Under the pieces are notes generated by a model that saw only the letters and a program-made list of their open reading frames with translations, had not been told where the DNA came from and did no database searches. DNA of 64,000 nt, from NCBI RefSeq assembly GCF_019511375.1, contig NZ_JAEUAO010000002.1, positions 992,001 through 1,056,000 of the forward strand, read 5' to 3'. This document shows positions 1 to 9,895 of this stretch, in pieces. The DNA comes from Rhizobium herbae. Its GTDB lineage: Bacteria; Pseudomonadota; Alphaproteobacteria; Rhizobiales; Rhizobiaceae. Position numbers and translations under genes: made by a program. The stretch's first letter is position 1, and each line of letters starts with the position of its first letter.

Positions 1-1
1 G

Positions 2-1939
<1,938 letters not shown>

Positions 1940-2093
1940 GGAGGCTTGCGTCTCCACGGTTACGCCTGACTGGCGGGCAGCCCCTCATCCCCGCAGGCCT
2001 CACACTCGGCCCGGTCGAATGTGCAGAGCTTCATGTCCGGGCGAGCGCGCGGATGGCCTCCGGCGCGTTAATCGCCGCCGATCCGGCCTGGAG

Positions 2094-2936
2094 TTACTGA
2101 TCAATAAACGCCCGCACCGCCCTGTTGTACCCTTCCGGGTCCTGCAGCATGGCGAAATGGCTGGCGTTTTCGAGGATAACCAGTTTGGCGCCGGGAATGG
2201 TCTTTGCCAGATAGTCCGTATGCTCGCGGCTGATCGCCTCGTCGTGATCACCCAGCACGATCGCGGTCGGCGTGGTGATCGTCTTCAGGTCGTCGTCGGT
2301 CCAGTTCGGCTGGCTCGCCCACATGTTGCCGATCTGGGTGACGAAGGCGTCGTATTCCGTCGGTGTGGGCGAGATCTTCCTGTAGACTTCGCCGGCCTTC
2401 TCGACATAGTGGGCAAAGGTCTTGTCCTCCATCACGGTCGGAATGACGCCATCCACCTTGGAATTGGCAGCTTGCGCGAAGAGCTTCGTCAGACGCTCGG
2501 GATGATGAACGGCGATGTCGATGCCGATGATGCCGCCGTCGCTCCAGCCGACCAGCGCCACCTTTTCGATCTTCAGATAGTCGAGCAGGGCAAGATAGTC
2601 TGATGCCATCAGGTCATAGCTGTAGGGTTCGGCATTGCGGGTCGAGCGGCCATGGCCGCGGCTGTCGGCGATGATGACCGTATGATCCTTCGAAAGATCG
2701 GCCACCTGCGCGCCCCAAATCTCGCTGTATCCAAGACCGCCATGGATCAGGAGCACCGGCGGGCCGGAGCCATACACGGCGTAGTGCAGTTCGACGCCGT
2801 TGACGGGAGCCTTCCCCGTCTTTGCCGCTTGCGGCAGCGGGGCCGGGTCGGGCAGTTCCTGCCAGCGTTCTGCCGCAAGGGCGGGTGCTGCAGAAAGGAT
2901 GAGGAAGGCGCACAATATCTTCAGCACGACTGTCAT
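2094..2936 (-). CDS. exported alpha/beta hydrolase
   Basis: A 280-residue alpha/beta-fold hydrolase of unknown substrate. The start at 2936 is chosen because a GGGAG ribosome site lies just upstream and the product then begins with a signal peptide (MTVVLKILCAFLILSA, cleavage near ALA-AE), so it is probably periplasmic. The nucleophile elbow is GWSDGG (GxSxG type), the oxyanion region is LLIHGGLGYS, and the catalytic His lies in ENASHFAML near the C-terminus. The acid is probably the Asp in LGDHDEA. Related proteins are annotated as esterases or haloperoxidase-like hydrolases. An upstream extension of the frame lacks coding character. Confidence 0.85.
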   Translation of the reverse strand: MTVVLKILCAFLILSAAPALAAERWQELPDPAPLPQAAKTGKAPVNGVELHYAVYGSGPPVLLIHGGLGYSEIWGAQVADLSKDHTVIIADSRGHGRSTRNAEPYSYDLMASDYLALLDYLKIEKVALVGWSDGGIIGIDIAVHHPERLTKLFAQAANSKVDGVIPTVMEDKTFAHYVEKAGEVYRKISPTPTEYDAFVTQIGNMWASQPNWTDDDLKTITTPTAIVLGDHDEAISREHTDYLAKTIPGAKLVILENASHFAMLQDPEGYNRAVRAFIDQ

Positions 2937-3057
2937 GAAATTCTCCCGGTCGATGTCCGCAGCCATCATAGGCACGAATCGCGTTTGCCAAAGCAAAAGC
3001 GCGCGCCCATTCGCGTAAAACGGGAAATTTCTTGCCACAAGGGGAGCTTTGCCGCCA

Positions 3058-3312
3058 TTAGCGGTAGACGATGACCGGTCTGTCCCAACCCCACAGCATG
3101 GCATCGTTGCCGTAACGGAAAGCCCGCGATTCCGCTCGGCGGTCGAGTTCGATGCGCTGCAGGCAGGTTGCAAGGGCGTCGGTGTTGCGGCGGAAGCCGT
3201 AGGACAGACAGGTCTTTTCGTCGGCGGCGCGGCGCTCTTCCGGCGTCATCGACACACAGCCGGAAAGGATCGCGCCAAGTGCCGCCAGCAACAGGATATT
3301 TCGAGCATGCAT
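3058..3312 (-). CDS. small lipoprotein, unknown function
   Basis: An 84-residue protein with a lipoprotein signal: MHARNILLLAALGAILSGC, where LSGC is the lipobox. It is therefore predicted to be anchored in the inner or outer membrane. The mature part is charged, with two further Cys residues (KTCLSYGF and ATCLQRI) that could form a disulfide. The end, RPVIVYR, is tyrosine and arginine rich. A GGGGA ribosome site precedes the chosen ATG. The longer open frame upstream is not supported. No family is recognised with confidence. Confidence 0.75.
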   Translation of the reverse strand: MHARNILLLAALGAILSGCVSMTPEERRAADEKTCLSYGFRRNTDALATCLQRIELDRRAESRAFRYGNDAMLWGWDRPVIVYR

Positions 3313-3350
3313 GATCGGTCCCCGTGATGTCCTGGAGATCCGATCAACTA

Positions 3351-3740
3351 TCAGATGCGTTGCAGCACATCCACAAAAGCTTCGGCAAAATTCTTCAGGT
3401 CCGCCGTTTCCTCGTTCGGCTTTTCGATGCGGATCGTCGTTCCGTCGCTCTCCAGGCAGGCAAAGACGGTGGTCATCGCCATGCTGCCGTCCTGCGGAAT
3501 GCGCAGGACCGCGATTCTGTCGCAATCGGCAATCAGCCCTGACGCGGGCAGTTCAAACAGCAAGGCGCCGTCGATTGCTGCGGCGGCAGCGCGGACATGG
3601 GCCGCAAAACCCTCGGCGCCGGTAGTGAAGCCGTCCAGCGAAAGCTCGAGTTCCAGGAGTTCCATCGTCAGGCTCGCATCCGATGGCGGCACGGCAGCCT
3701 GGGTCGCGGTTGCTTCCTGCTTGGTTTCGGATGACAGCAT
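3351..3740 (-). CDS. hypothetical cytoplasmic protein
   Basis: A 129-residue acidic protein without signal peptide or membrane segment. The start at 3740 is preceded by a strong AAAGGAG site, which is why the longer frame is rejected. The middle holds LLELELSLDGFTTGAEGF and the C-terminal half looks like an alternating sheet and helix fold (RIAVLRIPQDGS, MTTVFACLES, IRIEKPN). The family is not recognised. It lies 38 bases upstream of the small lipoprotein gene on the same strand and could be co-transcribed with it. Confidence 0.6.
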   Translation of the reverse strand: MLSSETKQEATATQAAVPPSDASLTMELLELELSLDGFTTGAEGFAAHVRAAAAAIDGALLFELPASGLIADCDRIAVLRIPQDGSMAMTTVFACLESDGTTIRIEKPNEETADLKNFAEAFVDVLQRI

Positions 3741-4043
3741 GCTCTCTCTCCTTTCAGGTTCCGGAAAGCGGCCGCTTCCCCGGTGCCCGGAAAATTTGAT
3801 GTCTGTGCAAACCGGTCCAGCGAGTTGAGAACCGGGAAACACGCCTGATCCCCGTTCTCAACACATGATTAACGAGAATGGCGAATTTACGGCGCGAGCC
3901 GAGGTGCCAATACTTGCATGCACTTGCCTGTCTCATTCGCCGGTCGTCGATGATCTTGCCGAAAACCGCTTCACACCTCTCGCCATCTTGCTCTAAACAG
4001 AAGAAGAAGCTGCCACGTCCGGCCCAGGGATTGATTCTGCCAG
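3741..4043. other. intergenic region, divergent
   Basis: About 300 bases between the divergent hypothetical gene (minus) and the DUF1499 gene (plus). It probably holds both promoters. No RNA gene, repeat or convincing small gene was seen. Confidence 0.4.
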
Positions 4044-4952
4044 ATGATGATCAAGTATGAGCGCCCCACGTCTCATGCCGCCCGCTGGGCGCGCAGGATC
4101 GCCCGCATTGCCTTCGGTCTCTTCGCTGCCGCGCTGCTGGCGCATCGTTTCGGCCCGCTGATCACACCGCATTTCGTGGCGCTCATGGTGTTTTCGGCGG
4201 CATTGGCGGCCGTTGCCGTCATGCTTGCCGCCATCGGCTTCGTCCGGCTCTGGCAGGTCGCGGCAGTCGGCGGCGTCGCCTCCTTCGTGGCGGTCTTGTA
4301 TGCAGCCGCGCCGCTCGGTGTTGCAGGCTTGGCGCTCAACGAATATTTTTCCAAGCCGGCGATCTACGATGTCAGCACAGATACCGTGACGCCGCCACTC
4401 TGGATCAAGCCGCCGGATGCCGTGCAGGGCTGGCTCGAACGTCCCGCCGTGGTGACGCCGGAAGACCGGGAAGCCCAGATCGCGGCCTATCCCGGGCTGA
4501 CCGGCCGCCGCTATGACGGCGCCCTTGACCGCGTCTTCCAGGGCGTGAAGATCGTCGCGGAAAAAACCGGCATCAGCATCGTTGCCGAAGAGGGTGTCGA
4601 AAACGCCAGGCCGGACCTGGAGGACATGGCGGTCAAGCCGGACGCTACGGCGCCGGCCGACAGCGAACCCGGCGACGTGCCGATCCCGCTGTCGCGGCCG
4701 CAGACGATGCCGGGCGAGATGACCGCCGGGCCGCGCTCCTCCGATATATTGCTGCAGGGCGAATGGCGCACGCTGATCGTCGGCTTCCGTTTCGATGTGC
4801 TCATCCGCTTGCGCGAAGAGGCCGAGACGACCTTCGTCGACATGCGCGTGGCCTCCCGCTACGGCCCGCACGATCTCGGCCTCAGCGCCGCTTTTGCCAA
4901 CCAGTTCCTGCATGCGCTCGACGCTGAACTGCTGGGCATCGCCGGCGATTGA
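4044..4952 (+). CDS. DUF1499 family membrane protein
   Basis: A 302-residue protein with three predicted hydrophobic segments near the N-terminus (about residues 15-35, 42-65 and 70-95), followed by a soluble domain of the DUF1499 type. The C-terminal stretch FRFDVLIRLREE, VDMRVASRYG and HDLGLSAAFANQF matches what is known of that family, whose function is unknown. Two consecutive ATG codons (4044 and 4047) could start translation and no clear ribosome site decides between them. It converges with the minus-strand remnant that ends at 4957. Confidence 0.8.
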   Translation: MMIKYERPTSHAARWARRIARIAFGLFAAALLAHRFGPLITPHFVALMVFSAALAAVAVMLAAIGFVRLWQVAAVGGVASFVAVLYAAAPLGVAGLALNEYFSKPAIYDVSTDTVTPPLWIKPPDAVQGWLERPAVVTPEDREAQIAAYPGLTGRRYDGALDRVFQGVKIVAEKTGISIVAEEGVENARPDLEDMAVKPDATAPADSEPGDVPIPLSRPQTMPGEMTAGPRSSDILLQGEWRTLIVGFRFDVLIRLREEAETTFVDMRVASRYGPHDLGLSAAFANQFLHALDAELLGIAGD

Positions 4953-4956
4953 TCAG

Positions 4957-5184
4957 CTAGCCAGCCGCTACAGCGCCGATCGGGGCGTCGCCGCAGCGGC
5001 CCATCCTGACAGGTTCAGCCGCTGCCCGGGCTCGAAGCGCGGCGGCGAAGGCCATTGCCTTGCCGGGCGACCGCCCGGCAATCAGCAGCGTCAGCCGCGG
5101 CTCGTCGCAAAGCAGCCGTGCCAGCCTGCCGCCGAAGGTGCCGTAGCCGCCGAGGACGAGGACGCGCAAGCGCTCTGCGTTCAC
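4957..5184 (-). pseudogene. truncated saccharopine-dehydrogenase-like NAD(P)-binding protein
   Basis: A 75-codon frame whose first 45 residues form a clear Rossmann start (LRVLVLGGYGTFGGRLARLL followed by LLIAGRSPGKA). It resembles the N-terminus of saccharopine dehydrogenase-like proteins, which normally run several hundred residues. Here the frame stops almost at once in low-complexity sequence, against the end of the convergent DUF1499 gene. The GTG start overlaps the TGA of the DCC-family gene (GTGA), so the pair was translationally coupled. The most likely reading is a deletion that removed the rest of the gene. A genuine 75-residue protein cannot be excluded. Confidence 0.5.
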
Positions 5185-5636
5185 GCGATGAACCGGCCTC
5201 GATGCTCCGGTGCTGGCACGAAACAGGCATTGCGCCTGCCGGCGATGCGGTAGCGGTGGCGCGCCACCAGTTCGTAGAGCGTGTCGCGCAGTGGCCGGGG
5301 GATGAGACGCAGCACGGAAACGAGGTTGAAGGGGAAGCCCAGACCTGCTGCCATCCGCAGCGATCCCTCCGATTTCAGGAAGGCAAGACCATTTTCGATC
5401 AGCATGTTGGTTTCGTAGTTGCGGCCGTCGAGCCCGTAATGCCGGTAGAGCGCCTCGCCGAGCGGCGATTGGGCCGTGAGGAAGCGGTAGCGGCCTTGCC
5501 TGTCATGCCGCAGCACGAAGTTCACCCAGCCGGAGCAGAAGATGCATTCGCCGTCGAAGACGATGATCGGCTGATCGTCGGCAAAGGCGGGCACCGCCGG
5601 ATCGCTGCGGTAGCTGTAGGCCGGACGCGAAGGCAT
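5181..5636 (-). CDS. DCC family (DUF393) thiol-disulfide oxidoreductase-like protein
   Basis: A 151-residue protein. The family signature is the N-terminal FDGECIFCSGWV, which carries the CxxC pair after a DG turn, followed by YRFLTAQSPLGEALYRHYGL. DCC proteins are predicted thioredoxin-fold proteins, but their substrates are unknown. The start ATG overlaps the stop of the upstream hydrolase gene by one base (TGATG) and the end overlaps the remnant at 5184, so it sits in a tightly coupled minus-strand run. Confidence 0.85.
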   Translation of the reverse strand: MPSRPAYSYRSDPAVPAFADDQPIIVFDGECIFCSGWVNFVLRHDRQGRYRFLTAQSPLGEALYRHYGLDGRNYETNMLIENGLAFLKSEGSLRMAAGLGFPFNLVSVLRLIPRPLRDTLYELVARHRYRIAGRRNACFVPAPEHRGRFIA

Positions 5637-6574
5637 CAGGTCGCGCCTCCCGCCGCCAGGCGATAGGTGCCGGCGAGCGATGGCGGACCGTTCGTCTCGA
5701 CCTGACCGCGCTCGACCAGGTCTTCGATATGGGCAAAAACCGAAAGCGCCGCCGCTCCATGCAGCCGCGGATCGGTGGTCGCGTAGATCACCTTGACCAT
5801 CTCCGTAATCAGGCTGTCGCCGGCGCGCACCCGCTCCAGCACGGCGCGCTCACGCATCCGCCGGTGCGCCCTCAGGCCCCGCAGGAAGGCGGCGGGGTCC
5901 GTCACCGGACCGCCATGGCCGGGCAGGTAGAGCCGGTCGTCGCGGCCAAGCAGCTTTTCCAGCGATGCCATATAGTCGGTCATCGATCCGTCCGGCGGTG
6001 CCACGATCGAAGTCGCCCAGGCCATGACGTGATCGGCGGAAAAGACGATGCCTGTATCCCCCGGCGCGGTGTCGCCGAGCACGAAGGCCGCGTGGTTGGC
6101 GGTGTGGCCGGGTGTCAGCAGCGCCGTCAGCGACCAGCCGTCACCCTCCACGGTGTCACCGTCCATCAGCCGGATGTCCGGCGCAAACTCGATATCGGAG
6201 CTTTCGGCAAAGGGGTTGACCTCGCCCTCGTGCAGCAGCCTTGCCGCCCGGTGCGGGCCTTCGGCGACGATCAGCGCGCCGGTCTCGGCCTTGAGGCGGC
6301 CGGCGAGCGGCGAGTGGTCGCGATGCGTATGGCTGACGGCGATATGGGTGACCTCGCGCCCCTTCAGCGCCGTCATCAGCGCCTGGAAATGCGCCTCGTC
6401 CTCCGGCCCGGGGTCGATCACCGCGACGGACTTGTTTCCGACGATATAGCTGTTGGTACCATGGAAGGTGAAGGGGCCGGGATTGTTGACGGTGATGCGC
6501 TGGACGCCGTCCGCCACCGTCACGGCCTCGCCATGGGCCGGCTGGAAGTCGAGGTCGAAGTCAGGGCCTTCCAT
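5636..6574 (-). CDS. metallo-beta-lactamase-fold hydrolase
   Basis: A 312-residue enzyme. The binuclear metal motif is SHTHRDHSPL (His82, His84, Asp86, His87), with further ligands probably in LTPGHTANH and the C-terminal YLPGHGGPV. The C-terminal helical region matches LACTB2-like hydrolases, whose substrates vary widely. The ATG at 6574 gives the natural N-terminus, and the longer frame upstream would overlap the cupin gene in another frame. It lies between the cupin gene (11 bases away) and the DCC gene (overlapping), which suggests one transcript. Confidence 0.88.
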   Translation of the reverse strand: MEGPDFDLDFQPAHGEAVTVADGVQRITVNNPGPFTFHGTNSYIVGNKSVAVIDPGPEDEAHFQALMTALKGREVTHIAVSHTHRDHSPLAGRLKAETGALIVAEGPHRAARLLHEGEVNPFAESSDIEFAPDIRLMDGDTVEGDGWSLTALLTPGHTANHAAFVLGDTAPGDTGIVFSADHVMAWATSIVAPPDGSMTDYMASLEKLLGRDDRLYLPGHGGPVTDPAAFLRGLRAHRRMRERAVLERVRAGDSLITEMVKVIYATTDPRLHGAAALSVFAHIEDLVERGQVETNGPPSLAGTYRLAAGGAT

Positions 6575-6585
6575 ACGCCGTCTCT

Positions 6586-6882
6586 TCACTTGTATTCGAT
6601 TTCGATGAACGACATGAATTCCTTGCCGGCATTGATCACATTGTGCTCGACGCCCGGCTCGCGCCGGTAGGCCGCCCCCTTGGCGATGTCCACGCGCCGC
6701 TCGCCGCCAGGCTCCTCGAGCAGGAAGCGGCAGTCGGTCATCGGCACGACGACATAGCCCATGCCATGCACATGATGCCCGGTATCGGCCCCCGGCTCGA
6801 AATCCCATCGGGTGATCCGCACCACATCGTCATCGAGTAGCAGCGTCTGCTTGGCGGGCGGTCGGGCGCGAAAAATGCTCAT
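6586..6882 (-). CDS. cupin domain protein
   Basis: A 98-residue single-domain cupin. The metal-binding motif is GHHVHGMGYVVVP, followed by the second motif GVEHNVINAG. It lacks other domains, so it could be a small metal-dependent enzyme or a binding protein. The start at 6882 has a GGAG site and fits the family length. It is the first gene of the coupled minus-strand run that continues with the metallo-beta-lactamase-fold hydrolase. Confidence 0.85.
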   Translation of the reverse strand: MSIFRARPPAKQTLLLDDDVVRITRWDFEPGADTGHHVHGMGYVVVPMTDCRFLLEEPGGERRVDIAKGAAYRREPGVEHNVINAGKEFMSFIEIEYK

Positions 6883-7012
6883 GACGGTCTCCGGTTTGTC
6901 GCCGGACCCTAGCGCATAAAGCGTATGACAGGAATGGATTTCGCGGAGCGTCTGGCGTCTTATCAACGCGTTGTCCTATCTCCATGAACGACCCTCGATG
7001 GGGTCGAGAACG

Positions 7013-7126
7013 GCCCCTCACCCTGGCCCTCTCCCCGCAAGCAGGGAGAGGGGACGATAGAGGTTGCCGCTTGTCACCTTCTCCCCGTTCACGGGGAGAA
7101 GGTGGCCAGAAGGCCGGATGAGGGGC
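7013..7126. repeat. intergenic palindromic repeat, copy A
   Basis: A 114-base element that begins GCCCCTCA and ends TGAGGGGC, a perfect terminal inverted repeat. It contains two internal hairpins built on CTCTCCCC/GGGGAGAG and CTTCTCCCCG/CGGGGAGAAG. A closely similar element lies at 20121-20252, and diverged ones near 9273 and 40462. This is a dispersed, non-coding repeat of the kind found between rhizobial genes. Confidence 0.8.
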
Positions 7127-7247
7127 TCTCACCTGATGCCAGGATGGGAAAATTCCGCCCAAAGCCCAACTTAGCCGTTGTCGCCTGCTTTCAACCTTGC
7201 TAAACCGGCGCACGATTTGGCCGGGCGATCCGCTTTGCGCCAGACGT

Positions 7248-7322
7248 TGGGGCGTCGCCAAGCGGTAAGGCACCGGTTTTTGGTACCGGCATTCCCAGGT
7301 TCGAATCCTGGCGCCCCAGCCA
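7248..7322 (+). tRNA. tRNA-Gln (anticodon UUG)
   Basis: The acceptor stem TGGGGCG pairs with CGCCCCA, the anticodon arm is CCGGT-TTTTGGT-ACCGG, and the T arm has GGTTCGAATCC. The 3' CCA is encoded (7320-7322). Anticodon TTG reads CAA, so it is a glutamine tRNA of 75 bases. Confidence 0.95.
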
Positions 7323-7330
7323 ACCCATCC

Positions 7331-7654
7331 TCAATTCCGCGCCTTGCGCCATCCCGCCGCCCAGGCCTCGGCCTCGGAGCAAAACCACCGCTCGCCATAT
7401 TGCGGGCTGATCTTCGTCGCGCTGTAATATTCCTGTCCGGGAACATGGAAAATCCGTTCCCCGGTCTCGATGGTGATATTGCCCTTGATGTTGCAGGCTT
7501 GCGCTGTGCCGCTGAGCGACAAAAGCAGGTCGTCGGCGCTCATGATGCCGGCGGCACTGACCGCAATGAGGCCCAGCACCACCCCGGGGGCGGCTGCTAC
7601 GGAAGCAAGCAGGGAGCCGTGCTGCTGCTTTCGATGGAACTGGCGCTGACGCAT
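7331..7654 (-). CDS. small exported protein with C-terminal CNIKGNI domain
   Basis: A 107-residue protein with one N-terminal hydrophobic segment (about residues 17-38), probably a signal anchor. The C-terminal half (CNIKGNITIETGERIFHVPG, then YYSATKISPQYGERWFCSEA) matches a short domain found alone or behind nuclease domains in Alphaproteobacteria. Its Cys pair and aromatic positions are conserved in my memory of the family, but the function is unknown. The ATG at 7654 follows a GGAAAGG site. The 3' end is only eight bases from the tRNA-Gln gene on the other strand. Confidence 0.75.
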   Translation of the reverse strand: MRQRQFHRKQQHGSLLASVAAAPGVVLGLIAVSAAGIMSADDLLLSLSGTAQACNIKGNITIETGERIFHVPGQEYYSATKISPQYGERWFCSEAEAWAAGWRKARN

Positions 7655-7796
7655 GATCCTTTCCCCAAAGGTCTGCGCCAAAGTGTAGTCGGAGCCTTAC
7701 ATTAGTTAAATCTATACTATCGGTGGACCAGCAAGGCCGCAAATACTCCGAACGGCCCATGGCGCGGCGCCCTGATTTGATCAAAGCCCGCCAACA

Positions 7797-8462
7797 TCAC
7801 CCCTCGCGCGCCATCCGCGCCCGCCGCTCGATTTCCGCCGCCGAGGGTTCCTGCGCCGCAAACGAGCCGGTCTGGATCTCGCCCTCGCGCACGTAGGTGT
7901 TGATCGTCACACCTGTCGTCGAGACCTTCGATTTCGTCAGCTTCAGCGCCGCCGGGATAGTGCCCTTGCCGAACAGGCGCTTGCCGCGGCCGAGCAGGAG
8001 CGGGAAGATCAGCAGTCGGAATTCGTCGATAAGGTCGGCGGCAAGTAGGGTCTGGATGAGGTCGCCGGATCCCTGCAACAGAAGCACCGGGCCGTCGCCG
8101 TGCTTGAGCTGCTTCACCGCGGCGGTGACATCGCCGTTGATCGCCACGGAATTCTGCCAGGCAAGCGGCTGCGCCGATCGGCTGGCCACATATTTGGTCG
8201 CCGGGTTGAACAATGAGCCGATCGCGTCGTCTTTGTCGACATACGGCCAGTAGGCGGCGAAGATTTCGTAGGTCTTGCGGCCGAGCAGAAGGTCGAACGG
8301 CTCGGAGAATGTCTCGGCGATCGCCTCGCGCGTCACCTCATCCCAGTAGTTGACGGTCCAGCCGCCAAGGGTGAAACCGCCGGTCGGATCCTCGTCCGGT
8401 CCGCCGGGGGCCTGCATGACGCCGTCCAGGCTCAAGAATGTTGCGGCAACGACCTTCCTCAT
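7797..8462 (-). CDS. dihydrofolate reductase family (RibD C-terminal-like) protein
   Basis: A 221-residue protein with the RibD C-terminal/DHFR-like fold: MRKVVAATFLSLDGVMQAPG at the start, FDLLLGRKTYEIFAAYW in the middle and FRLLIFPLLLGRGKRLF near the end. Members bind NADPH, and their substrates are usually not known. The start at 8462 is preceded by a GGGAGG site. The C-terminal 30 residues are an extra charged tail (AAQEPSAAEIERRARMAREG). Confidence 0.88.
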   Translation of the reverse strand: MRKVVAATFLSLDGVMQAPGGPDEDPTGGFTLGGWTVNYWDEVTREAIAETFSEPFDLLLGRKTYEIFAAYWPYVDKDDAIGSLFNPATKYVASRSAQPLAWQNSVAINGDVTAAVKQLKHGDGPVLLLQGSGDLIQTLLAADLIDEFRLLIFPLLLGRGKRLFGKGTIPAALKLTKSKVSTTGVTINTYVREGEIQTGSFAAQEPSAAEIERRARMAREG

Positions 8463-8554
8463 TGTTTCCTCCCTCGAATGCGGCGCGTTTCTACCGAGAG
8501 AGGTGGGGCAGACGTCCGGCCGGTCAAGGCCATAGAGAGCGATGGAAGCCGGGC

Positions 8555-8585
8555 AAAAAATAAACCCGCCGGCGGGACCGGCGGG
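8555..8585 (-). terminator. rho-independent terminator
   Basis: On the minus strand CCCGCCGG (8585-8578) pairs with CCGGCGGG (8572-8565) around a five-base loop and is followed by TTTATTTTTT. It lies just downstream of the lipoprotein gene that ends at 8614. Confidence 0.85.
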
Positions 8586-8613
8586 CGCACGATGTGGCTT
8601 GGACGCGCTGGCG

Positions 8614-9024
8614 CTACTTCGCCTTGTCGCCGGCCAGGAACTCGTCGCACCAGCTCGGGCCGGTCGAGGTCTTGCGGTCGCCGAGCACATGCACCGAACG
8701 GATGACATAGTCGGAGGAGACCGTCAGCTGGACGGAACAGCTGAGGAACTCGGTACGGGCAGAGGCGATCTTCTTGCCCTTCTTGCCGTCCTTGCCTTCG
8801 GCATACTGCGCCGGGACCGTGCGCTTCTTGTAGCCGCCCTTCCAGGAATAGACCGTCATGTCGCCGCTCTCGACGTCGGATTGCGGCGGGCCGAACTGGG
8901 CGAAGAAAGTGCCGGCCGGCTGGCCGTTCCAGCGCGATTCGACGGCATTTCGAGCCGGTCCCGTGGTCGTGCAGCCGGCAAGCGCCAGCGCAAGGCCGGC
9001 GACGGTCATCAAGCGGAAATTCAT
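8614..9024 (-). CDS. lipoprotein, unknown function
   Basis: A 136-residue protein with a type II signal peptide: MNFRLMTVAGLALALAGC, lipobox LAGC. The mature part has features of small outer-membrane-associated lipoproteins (FAQFGPPQSDVESGDMTVYS, Lys-rich linker KDGKKGKK, and two Cys residues in LSCSV and WCDEF). It is monocistronic, with a strong terminator 30 bases downstream. The family is not named with confidence. Confidence 0.8.
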   Translation of the reverse strand: MNFRLMTVAGLALALAGCTTTGPARNAVESRWNGQPAGTFFAQFGPPQSDVESGDMTVYSWKGGYKKRTVPAQYAEGKDGKKGKKIASARTEFLSCSVQLTVSSDYVIRSVHVLGDRKTSTGPSWCDEFLAGDKAK

Positions 9025-9485
9025 GTCTCAAGTCCCTTTGGCGTTCGTTCTGAAAGTGGCGCGGCCAAGGCGGCGCAACACGCGGGCGGCCAAGGCTTTC
9101 GACCCTGCCTGTAACGCCAAAGCCGTCGAAAGAAAATCGCCAGAACGACTTCTATGCGCAGTCCCGCGCATAAATTCGCAAGCGTTGCCGAAACGCCCCA
9201 GCGAGCAGGCGTTTCGGCATCTGCAGACGGCGATGTGCGCCATCGCCGCCCTGCCGGGCACCGTCTCCCGTTTCGACGGGGAGAAGGACCGGGCGGCATC
9301 CTCGGTCTCCTCTCCCCCCAAGCGGGAGGGGGTTACGGTGAGGGCGAAGCGGCGGCGCTGGCCGTTGGCTGCAGTTGTTCACAGCCAAGGCCGGCTTACC
9401 GCATTGTTTTTATCCGACTTTGCGATTTTTCGATTTTGCTGCTTGTCGAAAGGAAAATGCTGTTCTATAGAGGCGCCGCTGGTCA
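9025..9485. other. intergenic region with repeat copy C
   Basis: About 460 bases between the lipoprotein gene and tRNA-Pro. Open frames exist but have no ribosome sites or recognisable protein features. A degenerate copy of the 114-base palindromic repeat occupies roughly 9273-9348. The AT-richer stretch 9400-9480 probably carries the tRNA promoter. Confidence 0.5.
9273..9348. repeat. intergenic palindromic repeat, degenerate copy C
   Basis: It contains GACGGGGAGAAGGACCGGGC and CTCTCCCCCCAAGCGGGAGG followed by GGTGAGGGCG. This is the inverted, partly decayed order of the blocks seen at 7013-7126. Confidence 0.55.
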
Positions 9486-9562
9486 CGGAGTGTAGCGCAG
9501 CCTGGTAGCGCACGTCGTTCGGGACGACGGGGTCGGAGGTTCGAATCCTCTCACTCCGACCA
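9486..9562 (+). tRNA. tRNA-Pro (anticodon CGG)
   Basis: The acceptor stem CGGAGTG pairs with CACTCCG, the anticodon arm is CGTCG-TTCGGGA-CGACG, and the T arm is GGTTCGAATCC. The 3' CCA is encoded (9560-9562). Anticodon CGG reads CCG. Length is 77 bases. Confidence 0.95.
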
Positions 9563-9895
9563 GCTTGAACCCACGGAAATCCTTAGGTGATTTCGAAAAC
9601 CCTTGGTGGGCGGGCTTTTCCTCATGCTATGACCTTGCGGCTTCAGCAGGCGTTGGCGGCGTTCTGCCGGAACGTTGGATCATTGTGCAGCCGCAACTCC
9701 TCGATCCCATGGCCTGTGCCGTCACCTGTCGACGTCGTCTTTCTTGACCGAAAAACCAGAGATGAACTACAACGGCTTTGCAACTGCAGTTCAGGCCTGC
9801 CCGCAGATGCGCGCCATCAATTCCCTCCCGGCTCACGCAGCGCCTTCAGACAGGTGGCTCGCCTGTCCGGCGCATTATCAGGAGCCGGGTTGCCC
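9563..9895. other. intergenic region downstream of tRNA-Pro
   Basis: About 330 bases with no convincing gene. I looked for an integrase or a repeated tRNA 3' end (attachment site) after the tRNA and saw none. The last 20 bases carry a GGAG site for the DUF2938 start at 9896. Confidence 0.4.

Noticed and set aside
7248-9562. Possible integrated element between or after the two tRNA genes
   Set aside because: No integrase gene and no direct repeat of a tRNA 3' end was seen in the following kilobases.
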